From NCBI RefSeq assembly GCF_002153375.1, contig NZ_MTBQ01000003.1, positions 310,001-374,000 on the forward strand: a DNA stretch of 64,000 nucleotides, in the 5' to 3' direction. Source of the DNA: Oceanobacillus rekensis. GTDB lineage: Bacteria > Bacillota > Bacilli > Bacillales > Amphibacillaceae. The notes beneath the pieces were generated by a model. It saw nothing but the letters and a program-made list of their open reading frames with translations, did no database searches and was not told the origin of the DNA. A program made the position numbers and the translations under genes. Position 1 is the stretch's first letter; each line of letters opens with the position of its first letter. This document shows positions 9,953-19,304 of this stretch, piece after piece.

Positions 9953-11593
9953 TTACTGTTTACTAAAACTTTGGTAATTCTTGTTTCCACCAGAAAGATT
10001 AAATACTTCTTTAAACCCCATATTTCTTAATACATTCTGAGCTGCGTTACCCGTTACTCCACTATTACAGTAAGTAACAGTTGGAATGTCATGATTTAAG
10101 TTTTTAGCTTCAGATCGTAAGTTGGCAAGAGGGATATTAATTGCTCCAGTTACGTTAGAAACATCAAATTGCTTGGTTGCTCTCGTATCAATAATTTGTA
10201 ATTGTTCACCACTCTCAATCCGGTCTGTTAATTCCTGTGGTGTAATTAGCTTGTTTTTCTTATCAATTGCATTCTGCAAAGCCATGCCTGTATACATAAC
10301 TGGATCTTTTGTCGTACTGAATGGAGGGGCATACGCTAAATCTAAATGAAACAAATCTTCTGCTTTAGCTCCAAATGATATCGCTGTTACAAATACATCA
10401 ATTCGCTTATCAACACCATCTACACCCACTATTTGAACACCAAGAACTCGGCTTGTCTTTCTGTCTGCAATTGCCTTAATTACGATTTCTTTTCCTCCAA
10501 GATAATCTGCCCTTGATGGTTTAATATTATGGAGAATTTCCACATCAAATCCTTTTGACAATGCTTCTTTCTCACTAAATCCGGTATAACCTACAGCAAG
10601 GTCAAACACTCTCAAGATTCCAGTACCGAGGATTCCACGGTGCTCTAAATCACCACCAGTGATAACATCTCCGGCAATACGACCCATTTTGTTTGCTGTG
10701 GAACCTAATGGACGATAAATTGGTTCTCCAGTGATAACGGAGAAGCTTTCTGCAACGTCGCCTACTGCATACACATCAGGTAGATTCGTTTGCATCTTGT
10801 TATTGACTTTAACAGCACCAGATGCTCCTAATTCAATACCCATTTCTTGCGCCAATTTTGTATTTGGACGTACACCAGTTGCTAAGATGACCATATCCGA
10901 TTCAATCGTTTTCCCTGATTTTGTTTCGACAACACTTTCTGAAATTGTACTGGCTTCTTCATTTAACAGCAGATTCACGCCATTACTTCTTACATGTTCC
11001 TCAACTCTTCTTGCCATATCCTTATCCAAGTGTGGCATGATTTGGTCACTTCTTTGGATGATGGTAACTTCCAATCCTTTATGCTTTAGTTGCTCAGCAA
11101 CTTCGAGTCCAATAAAACCGGCACCTATTATGGTAATCTTTTTTGGGTTATTCGCCCTCATAAAGGAATCGATATTTGCTGTATTTTGAATAGTACGTAC
11201 CTGAAAGACATGTTCTTTATCTGCGCCAGTAATGTTTGGTGTTATTGGTGTTGCCCCTGTTGCAAATACTAACGTATCATAACTGTCTTCCTTGATTTCA
11301 TATGTATCAAGGTTTTTAACCGTTACTTTTTTATTTTCCGAATCAATCGTTGTTACCTCATGGCGAGTAAAAATATCAACGTTATAACGCTTTTTGAACC
11401 ACGCAGCACTTCTTGGTGTCAATGATTCTAACTCATCAACTTCGCCTCCTAAGAAATAAGGGATTCCACATATTGAGTAGGAGATATCGTAGTCTGCATT
11501 ATATAAAGTTATCTCCGCATTTTCATCGTTTCTGCGAGCTTTCGCAGCAACAGAAGTACCAGCTGCAACTGAGCCAATGATTATTATTTTCAT
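9953..11593 (-). CDS. CoA-disulfide reductase / rhodanese fusion
   Basis: FAD/NAD(P)H-dependent pyridine nucleotide-disulfide oxidoreductase fused to a C-terminal rhodanese domain (CoADR-RHD type), about 546 residues. The N-terminus has the FAD motif GSVAAGTSVAAKARR and the single redox Cys42 in SICGIPYF; GAGFIGLEVAEQL is the NAD motif; GVRPNTKLA and YAVGDVAE follow. The rhodanese loop CNSGVTG puts its cysteine at residue 509. The ATG at 11593 follows GGAGGAAATATTAC, so a longer frame starting at 11629 is rejected. It ends the arsenic operon; a thiol or persulfide redox role supporting arsenic resistance is an inference from position. Confidence 0.9.
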   Translation of the reverse strand: MKIIIIGSVAAGTSVAAKARRNDENAEITLYNADYDISYSICGIPYFLGGEVDELESLTPRSAAWFKKRYNVDIFTRHEVTTIDSENKKVTVKNLDTYEIKEDSYDTLVFATGATPITPNITGADKEHVFQVRTIQNTANIDSFMRANNPKKITIIGAGFIGLEVAEQLKHKGLEVTIIQRSDQIMPHLDKDMARRVEEHVRSNGVNLLLNEEASTISESVVETKSGKTIESDMVILATGVRPNTKLAQEMGIELGASGAVKVNNKMQTNLPDVYAVGDVAESFSVITGEPIYRPLGSTANKMGRIAGDVITGGDLEHRGILGTGILRVFDLAVGYTGFSEKEALSKGFDVEILHNIKPSRADYLGGKEIVIKAIADRKTSRVLGVQIVGVDGVDKRIDVFVTAISFGAKAEDLFHLDLAYAPPFSTTKDPVMYTGMALQNAIDKKNKLITPQELTDRIESGEQLQIIDTRATKQFDVSNVTGAINIPLANLRSEAKNLNHDIPTVTYCNSGVTGNAAQNVLRNMGFKEVFNLSGGNKNYQSFSKQ

Positions 11594-11657
11594 GTAATAT
11601 TTCCTCCACAGGTATCTAGTTGGTTGCATGTTTAATTTTTATAATTATATCATTCTA

Positions 11658-11939
11658 CTAGCAGCATTGATCCATTCCCAATAGAACAAATTGTGAGCCA
11701 TTTGGAGTATCATCATTGTCTAGTGTTAATTCTTCTAATGTATCCTTTACATCTTTATCAATAGCTACTTTTATTCCATTGATTTCTTCAATGATGTCGC
11801 TCTCCTCTGGTGCATCCAGAGATATTCCTAACTGCGGTCCACAACAACCTGCACCCATAGAGTAAAAGCGAATTCCTTCGCCACCTTTTTCTGTGAAAAT
11901 CGTTTGTAAATTTTGTTTTGCCTTCTCAGTTATAATCAT
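11658..11939 (-). CDS. HesB/IscA-like small cysteine protein
   Basis: 93 residues related to the HesB/IscA A-type scaffold fold, but with a different cysteine layout: a vicinal pair Cys32-Cys33 in MGAGCCGPQ and a second pair Cys92-Cys93 at the extreme C-terminus. The classical CxnCGCG pattern of IscA is absent. It lies 32 bases after arsA inside the ars operon, where small HesB-like proteins are sometimes found. Paired thiols would suit binding of As(III) or another soft metal, but that is inference. A GGAGGAATTTTAAA site precedes the ATG. Confidence 0.8.
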   Translation of the reverse strand: MIITEKAKQNLQTIFTEKGGEGIRFYSMGAGCCGPQLGISLDAPEESDIIEEINGIKVAIDKDVKDTLEELTLDNDDTPNGSQFVLLGMDQCC

Positions 11940-11971
11940 TTTAAAATTCCTCCAATTAATTTAGTGAAAAC

Positions 11972-13738
11972 TTATGATTGAGTAATCTTACTGTCATTGT
12001 TTAGGTTAGCTTCCTTTGTCCACGGAATAATTGCGCATCGTTCAGCCAATTCATTTTCTACTTTGTTAATCCATTGTTTTTCGCTAGAAGCCCTTACCTT
12101 TAAGACTTTGTCATCTGTTCCTGCTGCCGACAAACTGCGATTAATTACCCACCATTTTGGTGCGATTTGAGCACGTCTAAGATCTTCTTGTAAACGGGTT
12201 GATTCAAATACAGGCGTAGCTTCTGCTAACGTTACAATTACAACTTCGGTTTCTTCTGGATTACGAAGACGAGGCAATAATGCCTTCACGCTTTCTGGCG
12301 TACTTCCTGTCGAGCGACTCATCTCTTTATGATAGGCTTCTGATGAATCGAGTAATAGCAATGTATGACCAGTTGGTGCTGTATCAATGACAATAATTTC
12401 GTTTTCTGACCTTGCTACGACATCTGCAAAGGCACGGAATACTGCAATTTCATCTGTGCATGGTGATTCCAGGTCTTCTTTTAAATATGCTAATTCGCTT
12501 TCTCCTAATTCCCCTGCGGCTGAAATGACTTCTTTCTTGTAATTTTCAACTTCAATTTCCGGGTCAATACTGCTAATTGATAAATTTTCTTCTACATCAC
12601 TATTTTTAAACATGTAATCGAGATGTGATGCTGGATCAGTAGTCGTCAGATGAACCTTATGTCCCTTTTCCGAAAGTCCGACAGCAATGTTAGTGGCAAC
12701 GGATGTTTTTCCAACACCGCCTTTACCCATTGTAAAAATTACTCTTGTATTTCTATCCGAGAAATCATCTATAACGTCCTGTAAATAGGCTAATTGATTC
12801 AATTCAATGTCTTCATTGTTATTTCCTCTGTCAACAAATGGGTGATCGCTAACCAGTTGACGTAGGCTATCAATACCTGTAAGCGAATAAGGGACATATG
12901 GTAGTGATAATGTGTTTATTGGCTTTAACTCTTCTGGTATTTGACTTAACGCATCTTGCTGACTTTCGTAAAACGCAATTGCGACTTCATCATTTGAATC
13001 ATGTGACTGAAGAAGTCCATTAATGATCAGCATTTGATTTTGGATTCCAACTTCTCTCAATTCCGAAGATGCCCGATTTGCCTCAAAGAGAGTGGATTCC
13101 TCTGGTCTTGCAACTAACATAAGCGTTGTTTTTTCGGAGTCAGAGAGAGCCTGAACTGCTTTTCCGTACATATCCTTCTTATCTCCAAGACCTGAAAGGG
13201 GTCCCAAACAAGATGCACCATGTGTACTTTCTTCTAAAAATCCACTCCAGGCAGTTGGGAGCGACAAAAGTCTTAATGTATGACCAGTTGGGGCTGTGTC
13301 AAACAACACATGATCAAATTGTTTTAAGATCGATTCATCAGCAAGTAAATGGGAGAATTCATCAAACGCCGCAATTTCTACCGTACAAGCACCAGAAAGT
13401 TGTTCTTCCATTTGGTTCACCACAGATTCCGGAAGTTTTCCCCGATATGGCCCAACCGTTTTCTCTCGATAGGCAATTGCAGCCTCTTCCGGGTCAATGT
13501 TGCAAGCATTTAAGTTTTCCACTCCAGGAATTTCAATCGGATTGTTAGATAGTTCAACCCCGAATACATCCTGTAAATTAGATGCTGGATCTGTACTGAC
13601 TAGAAGTACTTTTTTACCTTGATCTGCTAGAGAAACCGCCGTTGCACATGCTACGGAAGTTTTTCCTACGCCGCCTTTACCTGTAAAGAACAAAACTGGT
13701 GTTTTTACATCTTGTGCTGGGTTATGTAATTGGTACAT
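11972..13738 (-). CDS. arsA: Arsenite efflux ATPase ArsA
   Basis: Soluble ATPase that drives arsenite export through ArsB. 588 residues in two homologous halves. Each half has a P-loop (GKGGVGKTS at residues 20-28 and 338-346) and a DTAPTGHT switch. The three metalloid-binding cysteines expected from the family are present at Cys118 (GACTVE), Cys177 (ASCLGP) and Cys427 (SPCTDE). The ATG follows AGGAGGAATTGAT. It follows arsD, its metallochaperone, by 15 bases, and arsB is in the same operon, so a full ArsAB pump with chaperone can be formed. Confidence 0.96.
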   Translation of the reverse strand: MYQLHNPAQDVKTPVLFFTGKGGVGKTSVACATAVSLADQGKKVLLVSTDPASNLQDVFGVELSNNPIEIPGVENLNACNIDPEEAAIAYREKTVGPYRGKLPESVVNQMEEQLSGACTVEIAAFDEFSHLLADESILKQFDHVLFDTAPTGHTLRLLSLPTAWSGFLEESTHGASCLGPLSGLGDKKDMYGKAVQALSDSEKTTLMLVARPEESTLFEANRASSELREVGIQNQMLIINGLLQSHDSNDEVAIAFYESQQDALSQIPEELKPINTLSLPYVPYSLTGIDSLRQLVSDHPFVDRGNNNEDIELNQLAYLQDVIDDFSDRNTRVIFTMGKGGVGKTSVATNIAVGLSEKGHKVHLTTTDPASHLDYMFKNSDVEENLSISSIDPEIEVENYKKEVISAAGELGESELAYLKEDLESPCTDEIAVFRAFADVVARSENEIIVIDTAPTGHTLLLLDSSEAYHKEMSRSTGSTPESVKALLPRLRNPEETEVVIVTLAEATPVFESTRLQEDLRRAQIAPKWWVINRSLSAAGTDDKVLKVRASSEKQWINKVENELAERCAIIPWTKEANLNNDSKITQS

Positions 13739-13753
13739 ATCAATTCCTCCTAG

Positions 13754-14110
13754 TTAATCAAGTTTCATGGATACACGCACTCGAGGTTTTTCGGTGAGTT
13801 CATCCGTTTTTGTTTCAAACCATTCAGCAAAATCCTCATTCGTTGGATATGCCCCCAATCTTACGACTTCGTTATCTAAGAGTGTTATTGGTAGTGCATC
13901 TACACCCTTATCATGAAGAACTTGATTAACTGTTTCATTATCCGAAAAAGCAGCTGGGTCATTTGCCAAGTTATAGCGTGTAATATCTTCACCCTTTTTT
14001 TCTAGTGAATAAACAGCCGATGCTACCCTTGTCAAATCAGGGTCTACACTTGGTCCACAAACCCCAGTGGAACAACACATTGCTGGATCAAAAATCTCAA
14101 CTTTTTTCAT
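13754..14110 (-). CDS. arsD: Arsenic metallochaperone ArsD
   Basis: Passes arsenite to ArsA and may act as a weak secondary repressor. 118 residues from the ATG at 14110; the in-frame ATG at 14128 carries the GAGGAG ribosome binding site within its first codons and is rejected. The key cysteines Cys12, Cys13 and Cys18 (MCCSTGVCGP) match the ArsD consensus exactly, while the C-terminal cysteine pairs of plasmid R773 ArsD are missing, as in many ArsDs. It lies between arsC and arsA. Confidence 0.94.
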   Translation of the reverse strand: MKKVEIFDPAMCCSTGVCGPSVDPDLTRVASAVYSLEKKGEDITRYNLANDPAAFSDNETVNQVLHDKGVDALPITLLDNEVVRLGAYPTNEDFAEWFETKTDELTEKPRVRVSMKLD

Positions 14111-14198
14111 GCCTACACATCTCCTCATAAATATATAACTATATCCTTATATTGAAGTTAAGGGAAGAGCCTTGAGTACTCCCAAGGTTTTCCAAAGT

Positions 14199-14618
14199 TT
14201 ACTCTCCCGTTTCTGCAAAACGTTTGATACGTTCACCAATTTCATCACGAACGCGTTGGAAGACTTTCCATTTTTCCTCTTCTGTACCTTCTGCTTTTGC
14301 TGGATCATCAAATCCCCAATGCTCTCGCCTAACATGGGGTGGTGTCATTGGACATTTGTCAGCAGCATCTCCACAAAGCGTAACAGCCATCCTTGCGTTG
14401 TTCAAGAATTCTGTATCGATGATTTCTGATTTTTGATTTGATATGTCCATACCGACTTCATTCATTGCCTTCACTGCATTCGGATTTAATCCATGTGCTT
14501 CAATCCCAGCACTTCTAACTTCCCATTCATCTCCAAGATATTTCTTTGCCCAACCTTCTGCCATTTGGCTTCGGCAAGAATTTCCAGTACATAAAAAGTA
14601 GATTGTTTTTTTAGACAT
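14199..14618 (-). CDS. arsC: Arsenate reductase, thioredoxin-linked
   Basis: Reduces As(V) to As(III) for export; the low-molecular-weight phosphatase-fold type of Gram-positives. 139 residues with the P-loop CTGNSCRS (Cys10, Cys15) and the redox pair Cys82 and Cys89 in [10 protein letters not shown], the same numbering as the plasmid pI258 enzyme. The ATG at 14618 follows GGAGAGTTATT; a longer frame to 14636 lacks support. Flanked by arsB upstream and arsD downstream. Confidence 0.96.
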   Translation of the reverse strand: MSKKTIYFLCTGNSCRSQMAEGWAKKYLGDEWEVRSAGIEAHGLNPNAVKAMNEVGMDISNQKSEIIDTEFLNNARMAVTLCGDAADKCPMTPPHVRREHWGFDDPAKAEGTEEEKWKVFQRVRDEIGERIKRFAETGE

Positions 14619-14664
14619 AATAACTCTCCATTTCATTTATATTTTATCTTTCCGCTAATTCAGA

Positions 14665-15954
14665 TTAAAAGAGTAGAAGTGTCAAGTATAAACCTAATAA
14701 TGTTATTAACAGAATTGGAATAGTTAGGATAATACCTGTTTTAAAATAAGTTCCCCATGATATTTTGACTCCTTTTTTCGCTAACACATGAAGCCATAAT
14801 AGGGTTGCAAGTGAACCAATCGGTGTGATTTTCGGACCTAGATCAGAGCCAATTACGTTGGCATACACTAATGCTTCACGGATAACACCAGTTGTATCTG
14901 TTTCAGCTATCGCAATGGCGTCAATCATTACAGTTGGCATATTATTCATAACGGATGAGAGAATAGCTGCAATGAACCCCATAGATATCGTTGCAATAAA
15001 CAATCCCTGCTCTGCAGCTGCCTGAATAAGATCAGCCAACAGATCTGTTAATCCCGCATTACGTAGACCAAAAACGACCACGTACATTCCAATCGAGAAA
15101 AATACGATATTCCATGGTGCATCTTTTATAACTGTAGTTGTATTGACCGCTTTACTTTTTCTAGCCATCAGAATGAAGAAGATGGCGATGACCCCAGCCA
15201 CAATAGATACAGGTACCTGGATGAACTCACTCGCAAAGTAGCCAATGACGAGCACGCCAAGCACGTACCAGGATAGTTTGAACATTTTCAGGTCGCGAAT
15301 CGCTTCCTTCGGTTCCTTTAATTTGGACAAATCATACGTTTTAGGAATACTTTTTCTGAAATAGATTAATAACACGATAATCGTTGCAGCTAGTGAGAAC
15401 AAGTTTGGAATAATCATTCGTGATGCATATTCTACAAACCCAATATCAAAGAAATCTGCTGAAACGATATTAACTAAGTTACTTACAACAAACGGAAGTG
15501 AAGTTGTATCTGCAATAAATCCACTTGCCATAATAAACGGAAAAACCATCTTCTCCGCAAAATTTAAGTTTCGTACCATAGCAAGTACAATTGGTGTTAA
15601 AATCAATGCAGCTCCATCATTTGCAAAGAACGCTGCAACCACTGCACCGAGAAGACTGATATAAACAAACATTTTTATACCATTTCCCTTTGCAATTCGT
15701 GCCATATGCAGAGAAGCCCACTCAAATAAGCCTATTTCATCCAATATTAAAGAAATAAGTATGATAGCTACAAATGCTAATGTTGCATTCCATACAATAC
15801 CGGTCACTTCTGCCACATCACCAAAATCAACTACACCGACTATCAGCGCGAGTATGGCACCCCCGACAGCTGACCAACCGATTGATAATCCTCTAGGCTG
15901 CCAAATTACTAAGACTAGCGTAGCCAAGAAGATAAGAACTGCTAAAATAGCCAT
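14665..15954 (-). CDS. arsB: Arsenite permease ArsB
   Basis: Membrane arsenite/antimonite exporter of the ion-transporter superfamily (not the Acr3 type). 429 residues, almost wholly hydrophobic, with about 11-12 predicted helices. Family marks include WQPRG near the N-terminus, [18 protein letters not shown], and [13 protein letters not shown] with [17 protein letters not shown] late in the chain. It works alone or with ArsA as ATPase partner. The start follows a GGGGGGAGACAAT site and lies only 16 bases after arsR. Confidence 0.95.
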   Translation of the reverse strand: MAILAVLIFLATLVLVIWQPRGLSIGWSAVGGAILALIVGVVDFGDVAEVTGIVWNATLAFVAIILISLILDEIGLFEWASLHMARIAKGNGIKMFVYISLLGAVVAAFFANDGAALILTPIVLAMVRNLNFAEKMVFPFIMASGFIADTTSLPFVVSNLVNIVSADFFDIGFVEYASRMIIPNLFSLAATIIVLLIYFRKSIPKTYDLSKLKEPKEAIRDLKMFKLSWYVLGVLVIGYFASEFIQVPVSIVAGVIAIFFILMARKSKAVNTTTVIKDAPWNIVFFSIGMYVVVFGLRNAGLTDLLADLIQAAAEQGLFIATISMGFIAAILSSVMNNMPTVMIDAIAIAETDTTGVIREALVYANVIGSDLGPKITPIGSLATLLWLHVLAKKGVKISWGTYFKTGIILTIPILLITLLGLYLTLLLF

Positions 15955-15970
15955 TATTGTCTCCCCCCCA

Positions 15971-16315
15971 TTAACAACACGTAATTCGTGTACCTTGCTT
16001 TTCTAATTCTATTAATTTATCGTCTTGATCTGGTAATTGATTAAGAATCTTTGCGACGAATGGATAATATTCATTATTTTTATTTACCGAGTAAAAGATC
16101 CATTGTCCTCTTCGTTCTTCTTTTACAAGTCCAACATCTTTCAATTTACGAAGATGTTGACTAATGGATGGCTGACTCACTTTAAAAATCTCAACAAATT
16201 CACATACACAACAATCATGGAAATCAAGTATTTTAACCATCGTTAAACGCGTTTTATCACCTAATAACTTCAAAATCAATGCAGCTTTATCCATTTCTAT
16301 AGTAGTTTTTAGCAT
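15971..16315 (-). CDS. arsR: Arsenical resistance repressor ArsR
   Basis: Winged-helix SmtB/ArsR repressor released by As(III) or Sb(III). 114 residues. The metal site is in the HDCCVCEF segment (Cys35, Cys36, Cys38), the family's CVC motif, followed by the recognition helix [18 protein letters not shown]. It ends in a further Cys-Cys pair, which could add ligands. AAGGAGGTGC precedes the ATG. First gene of the ars operon and likely autoregulated through the palindrome just upstream. Confidence 0.95.
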   Translation of the reverse strand: MLKTTIEMDKAALILKLLGDKTRLTMVKILDFHDCCVCEFVEIFKVSQPSISQHLRKLKDVGLVKEERRGQWIFYSVNKNNEYYPFVAKILNQLPDQDDKLIELEKQGTRITCC

Positions 16316-16341
16316 GAATAAGCACCTCCTTCATTATTCCC

Positions 16342-16375
16342 AAATCATTATATAATGATTTGCTTATATATACAA
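16342..16375 (-). promoter_or_regulatory. ars promoter with ArsR operator
   Basis: A perfect 20-bp palindrome, AAATCATTATATAATGATTT (16342-16361), contains the -10 box TATAAT; the -35 box TTGTAT (16370-16375, minus strand) is 17 bases away. A further half site, ATGATTT, lies at 16376-16382. Binding of ArsR here would block the polymerase directly. Confidence 0.85.
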
Positions 16376-16487
16376 TGATTTGAATTATTTAACTGTGAAA
16401 CTTTTTAAATGTCATTATTATTCTAACAACGAATTATTGTTTGTGGAACAACTCTTGGTAATAAGCGTATAATTAAAAAAGTAAAAA

Positions 16488-16511
16488 ATCCCCGGCGCTA
16501 GTGCAGGGAAT
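16488..16511 (-). terminator. Terminator after the RocB-like gene
   Basis: On the minus strand ATTCCC pairs with GGGGAT around a GC-containing loop and is followed by a run of six T. It lies 11 bases past the stop of the peptidase gene. The gap from 16383 to 16487 shows nothing else. Confidence 0.75.
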
Positions 16512-16522
16512 CTTTTAAGAGT

Positions 16523-18133
16523 TTATTTAGCTTTACTAATCATATGGATTAATTCTTCCATAATAACCGGGAATTCCTCAAAAGCATTTTTGATATTTAA
16601 CCGCTCTGTCCGTTTATGTGCGTCATGCCCGAATGGTCCTACATTAAGAACAGGGGCATTCAATTGTTGCATCTTCTGAAATGGTAATGTGTAACTATCT
16701 CCCCAAACCGGTGTATTTTCTTCAAATGCATTCCAACCTTCTACTGTGCCTGAATAATTTACATAACTAAGATCACAAATGCCATTGAAATAATGGATAC
16801 GTTTTATCGGCAAGTTTAATTTTTTGTTGGCCAAATCTTTGATAAACGATGTGCAATCCTCGACTAAATCATTACCTGACGAATTGACGGGTGGATAATA
16901 TGGTGGTGCTAACAGCACAATGATCGCAGGGGCAAGTTCCTGGCATTGAATCATCAATTTATCCGTAATCCGCAATGACTTTTCGCGATTATCCCATGTA
17001 TCATGGTAATCAATATCTGCTTTCACCTCGTTAATATATTCCGCACCCAATTTGTCCGTTGCATATGTTAATAAATCTTTATAGCGAATAACCTTTACCT
17101 TTCCAATTGGTTTCACTTGATGCTTCTTACAAATTTCTTCATATTCACGATTACACTTTTCTGCGGCTGTTACTGCAACCTTTTCAAAAATATCAAAGAC
17201 TTCGGAAGCACTCCGTTTCATGAGGAATATATTGTATAATGCCGATGAGCGATATGGTGTCTGTGTTGAATAATGCAATCGCAAATCAGTTTGCTGCAAT
17301 GTTACTGGAAGTGGCGTCGTCTCCCCTAAAGCTGTCTCCTGAAATAAATCATTCCATTCCATTTCTCTCGTCATGAAAGATGCAATGTATGGAGAAGTCA
17401 TTCCACTTAATGGCTCACCTGCATGTGTTTCCTTTCCATAAAACAAAGAGGCAGCAAGAATCTTTCCAATTGATCCGGTATACACATAATTAGAAGTATC
17501 TGTCGGATCCTGGCGAAAAGTCGGTTCACTATTTAAGAAAAGTTTGTATGTGAATTGATGTTTTTTTTGAAAATCCAACAATACGGGAACAGCATAACGC
17601 ATCCCTGACGAGCTGACCTCTTCATCCGGCACGGTCAATAATAGTAAATTAATTGGCCACTTTTCCACGCTCGCTTTTTCGATCAAACTCATATGCATAA
17701 CAAGTCCCATCTTCATATCCATTGTTCCGCGACCAAATAGAAAATCTCCGGATTCCAGATCTTTTCGTACTTCCTCCTGAACCTCATCCTGTCTCTCCAA
17801 TAACACTTTTGTAAGTTCCTCTGGTTGTGTTGCCAATGGTTCCAACATACCGTATTCTTCCGTATTTACTGTATCAAAATGACTAATTAAGCAAATGGTC
17901 TCTTTTGCATCGGGATGTTTATAAAATGCCGTTAAAAATTTACGTCTTAAATCGGCATCATGTGTAGAAAGATAATCCGGGAACTGTTGGAAATACTCCA
18001 AGTTTTGCAGCTTGGCATGCAACTTGGCAGGAAATTGTCTCTCTCCTTCCGATAATGTCATGCTTTTCCAGCTTACAATCTCATTCAATAAGGTTCGAAG
18101 TTTTTTTGGATTATCCCATCTTAATTCTGCCAT
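16523..18133 (-). CDS. rocB: M20-family peptidase, RocB-like
   Basis: Zinc-dependent M20 metallopeptidase fold of the RocB branch, which is tied to arginine utilisation in Bacillus although its reaction is not settled. 536 residues from the ATG at 18133, which follows AAGGGGGAAACTGAT; the ATG at 18154 has no ribosome binding site. Visible metal and catalytic residues include SHFDTVN, FGRGTMDMKMG and PDEEVSSSGM, and a later GPFGHDAHKRTER. It stands alone, with its own terminator, between the ars operon and the sigma factor gene. The rocB name rests on overall pattern only. Confidence 0.8.
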   Translation of the reverse strand: MAELRWDNPKKLRTLLNEIVSWKSMTLSEGERQFPAKLHAKLQNLEYFQQFPDYLSTHDADLRRKFLTAFYKHPDAKETICLISHFDTVNTEEYGMLEPLATQPEELTKVLLERQDEVQEEVRKDLESGDFLFGRGTMDMKMGLVMHMSLIEKASVEKWPINLLLLTVPDEEVSSSGMRYAVPVLLDFQKKHQFTYKLFLNSEPTFRQDPTDTSNYVYTGSIGKILAASLFYGKETHAGEPLSGMTSPYIASFMTREMEWNDLFQETALGETTPLPVTLQQTDLRLHYSTQTPYRSSALYNIFLMKRSASEVFDIFEKVAVTAAEKCNREYEEICKKHQVKPIGKVKVIRYKDLLTYATDKLGAEYINEVKADIDYHDTWDNREKSLRITDKLMIQCQELAPAIIVLLAPPYYPPVNSSGNDLVEDCTSFIKDLANKKLNLPIKRIHYFNGICDLSYVNYSGTVEGWNAFEENTPVWGDSYTLPFQKMQQLNAPVLNVGPFGHDAHKRTERLNIKNAFEEFPVIMEELIHMISKAK

Positions 18134-18327
18134 ATCAGTTTCCCCCTTCTTCATGCTATAAGAAATTCAATAATTCAATTGTAACAATAAATATTCTGAA
18201 TATATACACTTATTTCACGCTTTAAACTCCCCTTAACTATATATTTTTTTATTTTCACCCCCAAACGCCTACTTATTTCGATTATGGCTATAGAAGGATA
18301 ATTTAATATGAAATGAGGTTGTATTAA

Positions 18328-18903
18328 ATGAAGAAAGTACAGAAGTTTACTTTTGAAGAGATTTTCAGTCAAAATGAGAAAAGAATCCATTATTATATAA
18401 ATCGGCTCCACATTCAGGATAATAATGAAGATTTCTATGAAGAAGGCCTTTTTGCATTATGGAATGCGTATGAAACATATGTACCTGACAAAGGACCAAT
18501 GGCAACTTATTTTAATTATACAATCAAGAATCGATTAATCGATCGCATCCGGAAAGAAAACAGTGCTATGGAGAAGCTGGAACATTTTAAACTCAAAAAT
18601 AAGTATCTATATGATGATGGAAACTATGTATGTGGACAGGCATCTAATACTTCTATTCCATGTAAAGAAGGAACTTCAATGGACAACACACATTTATGGG
18701 AGCAATTGGAGACTCATTTATCTGTAAAACAATGGAAATGGATTAAATACGCTATAATTGAAGAACTGTCCATGATGGAAATTGCAATACATGAAAAAGT
18801 TTCCGTGGAAGCTGTCAAAAGCTGGGGAAAAGAAGTGAGGAAGAAGTTGAGGGATAGTACATTCCGGGAAAAGATTGGCTGGCATGTTGATGGTGGTGGT
18901 TGA
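18328..18903 (+). CDS. Sigma-70 family RNA polymerase sigma factor
   Basis: 191 residues with the layout of a small sigma factor: a region 2-like part at about residues 10-75 (EEGLFALWNAYETY, then TYFNYTIKNRLIDRIRKE) and a region 4-like helix-turn-helix at about 125-175 (LSMMEIAIHEKVSVEAVKSW). The linker between them is about 45 residues. No anti-sigma gene is adjacent, so its signal is not evident. A GAGG site lies 9 bases before the ATG. It may direct a competence or stress regulon; which promoters it reads cannot be told from this window. Confidence 0.75.
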   Translation: MKKVQKFTFEEIFSQNEKRIHYYINRLHIQDNNEDFYEEGLFALWNAYETYVPDKGPMATYFNYTIKNRLIDRIRKENSAMEKLEHFKLKNKYLYDDGNYVCGQASNTSIPCKEGTSMDNTHLWEQLETHLSVKQWKWIKYAIIEELSMMEIAIHEKVSVEAVKSWGKEVRKKLRDSTFREKIGWHVDGGG

Positions 18904-19001
18904 TTATTCTTAATTTTAGACTCTTCTCTTAATTATTGTTACTCTCAATGCACGCAATTTGAGATAAGCTGTGAAGTAACCGCTGCTAGTTGATTTCCAA
19001 A

Positions 19002-19160
19002 GTCATGTGCTCTTGCCACCGTCCGGTATCGCTCAGGGCGGATGCGCACCTTAGGGCACGGCCTCAATCCACGTCCAATAAACCAACTCTACGGGGTATT
19101 CGTACACGTGCTTTTCCCGCAGGACAAGGAAGGCTTCGGCAGCTTTTGCTTCTTCGTAAG
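19002..19160 (-). repeat. Dispersed GC-rich repeat, copy 1
   Basis: A GC-rich stretch in an AT-rich gap between the sigma factor and the lipoprotein gene. Its complement shares blocks with 52545-52711, including the identical 17-mer TAAGGTGCGCATCCGCC, GAGGC-GTGCC, ACGGT-GCAA and CACGTGT. The open frame across it is not a gene. The rest of the gap (18904-19253) shows nothing else except the terminator. Confidence 0.8.
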
Positions 19161-19253
19161 AAAATTGGTTTGTATTTTTTTGTGGCACTAATATCAAATC
19201 TTTTCAGTGAGACGAGTAAGCTTTAGATATCAGACTTATTTTATATTCAAAAA

Positions 19254-19284
19254 GAAGACCGAATAACTTTCGTATCCGGTCTTC
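19254..19284. terminator. Terminator of the lipoprotein gene
   Basis: GAAGACCG pairs with CGGTCTTC with further internal pairing, followed on the minus strand by TTTTTG. It lies 20 bases beyond the lipoprotein stop. Confidence 0.85.
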
Positions 19285-19304
19285 TCTCTTACTAAATCTA
19301 GTAG

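Noticed and set aside
18990-19226. A 78-codon open frame on the plus strand
   Set aside because: It lies inside the dispersed GC-rich repeat, has no ribosome binding site and resembles no protein.
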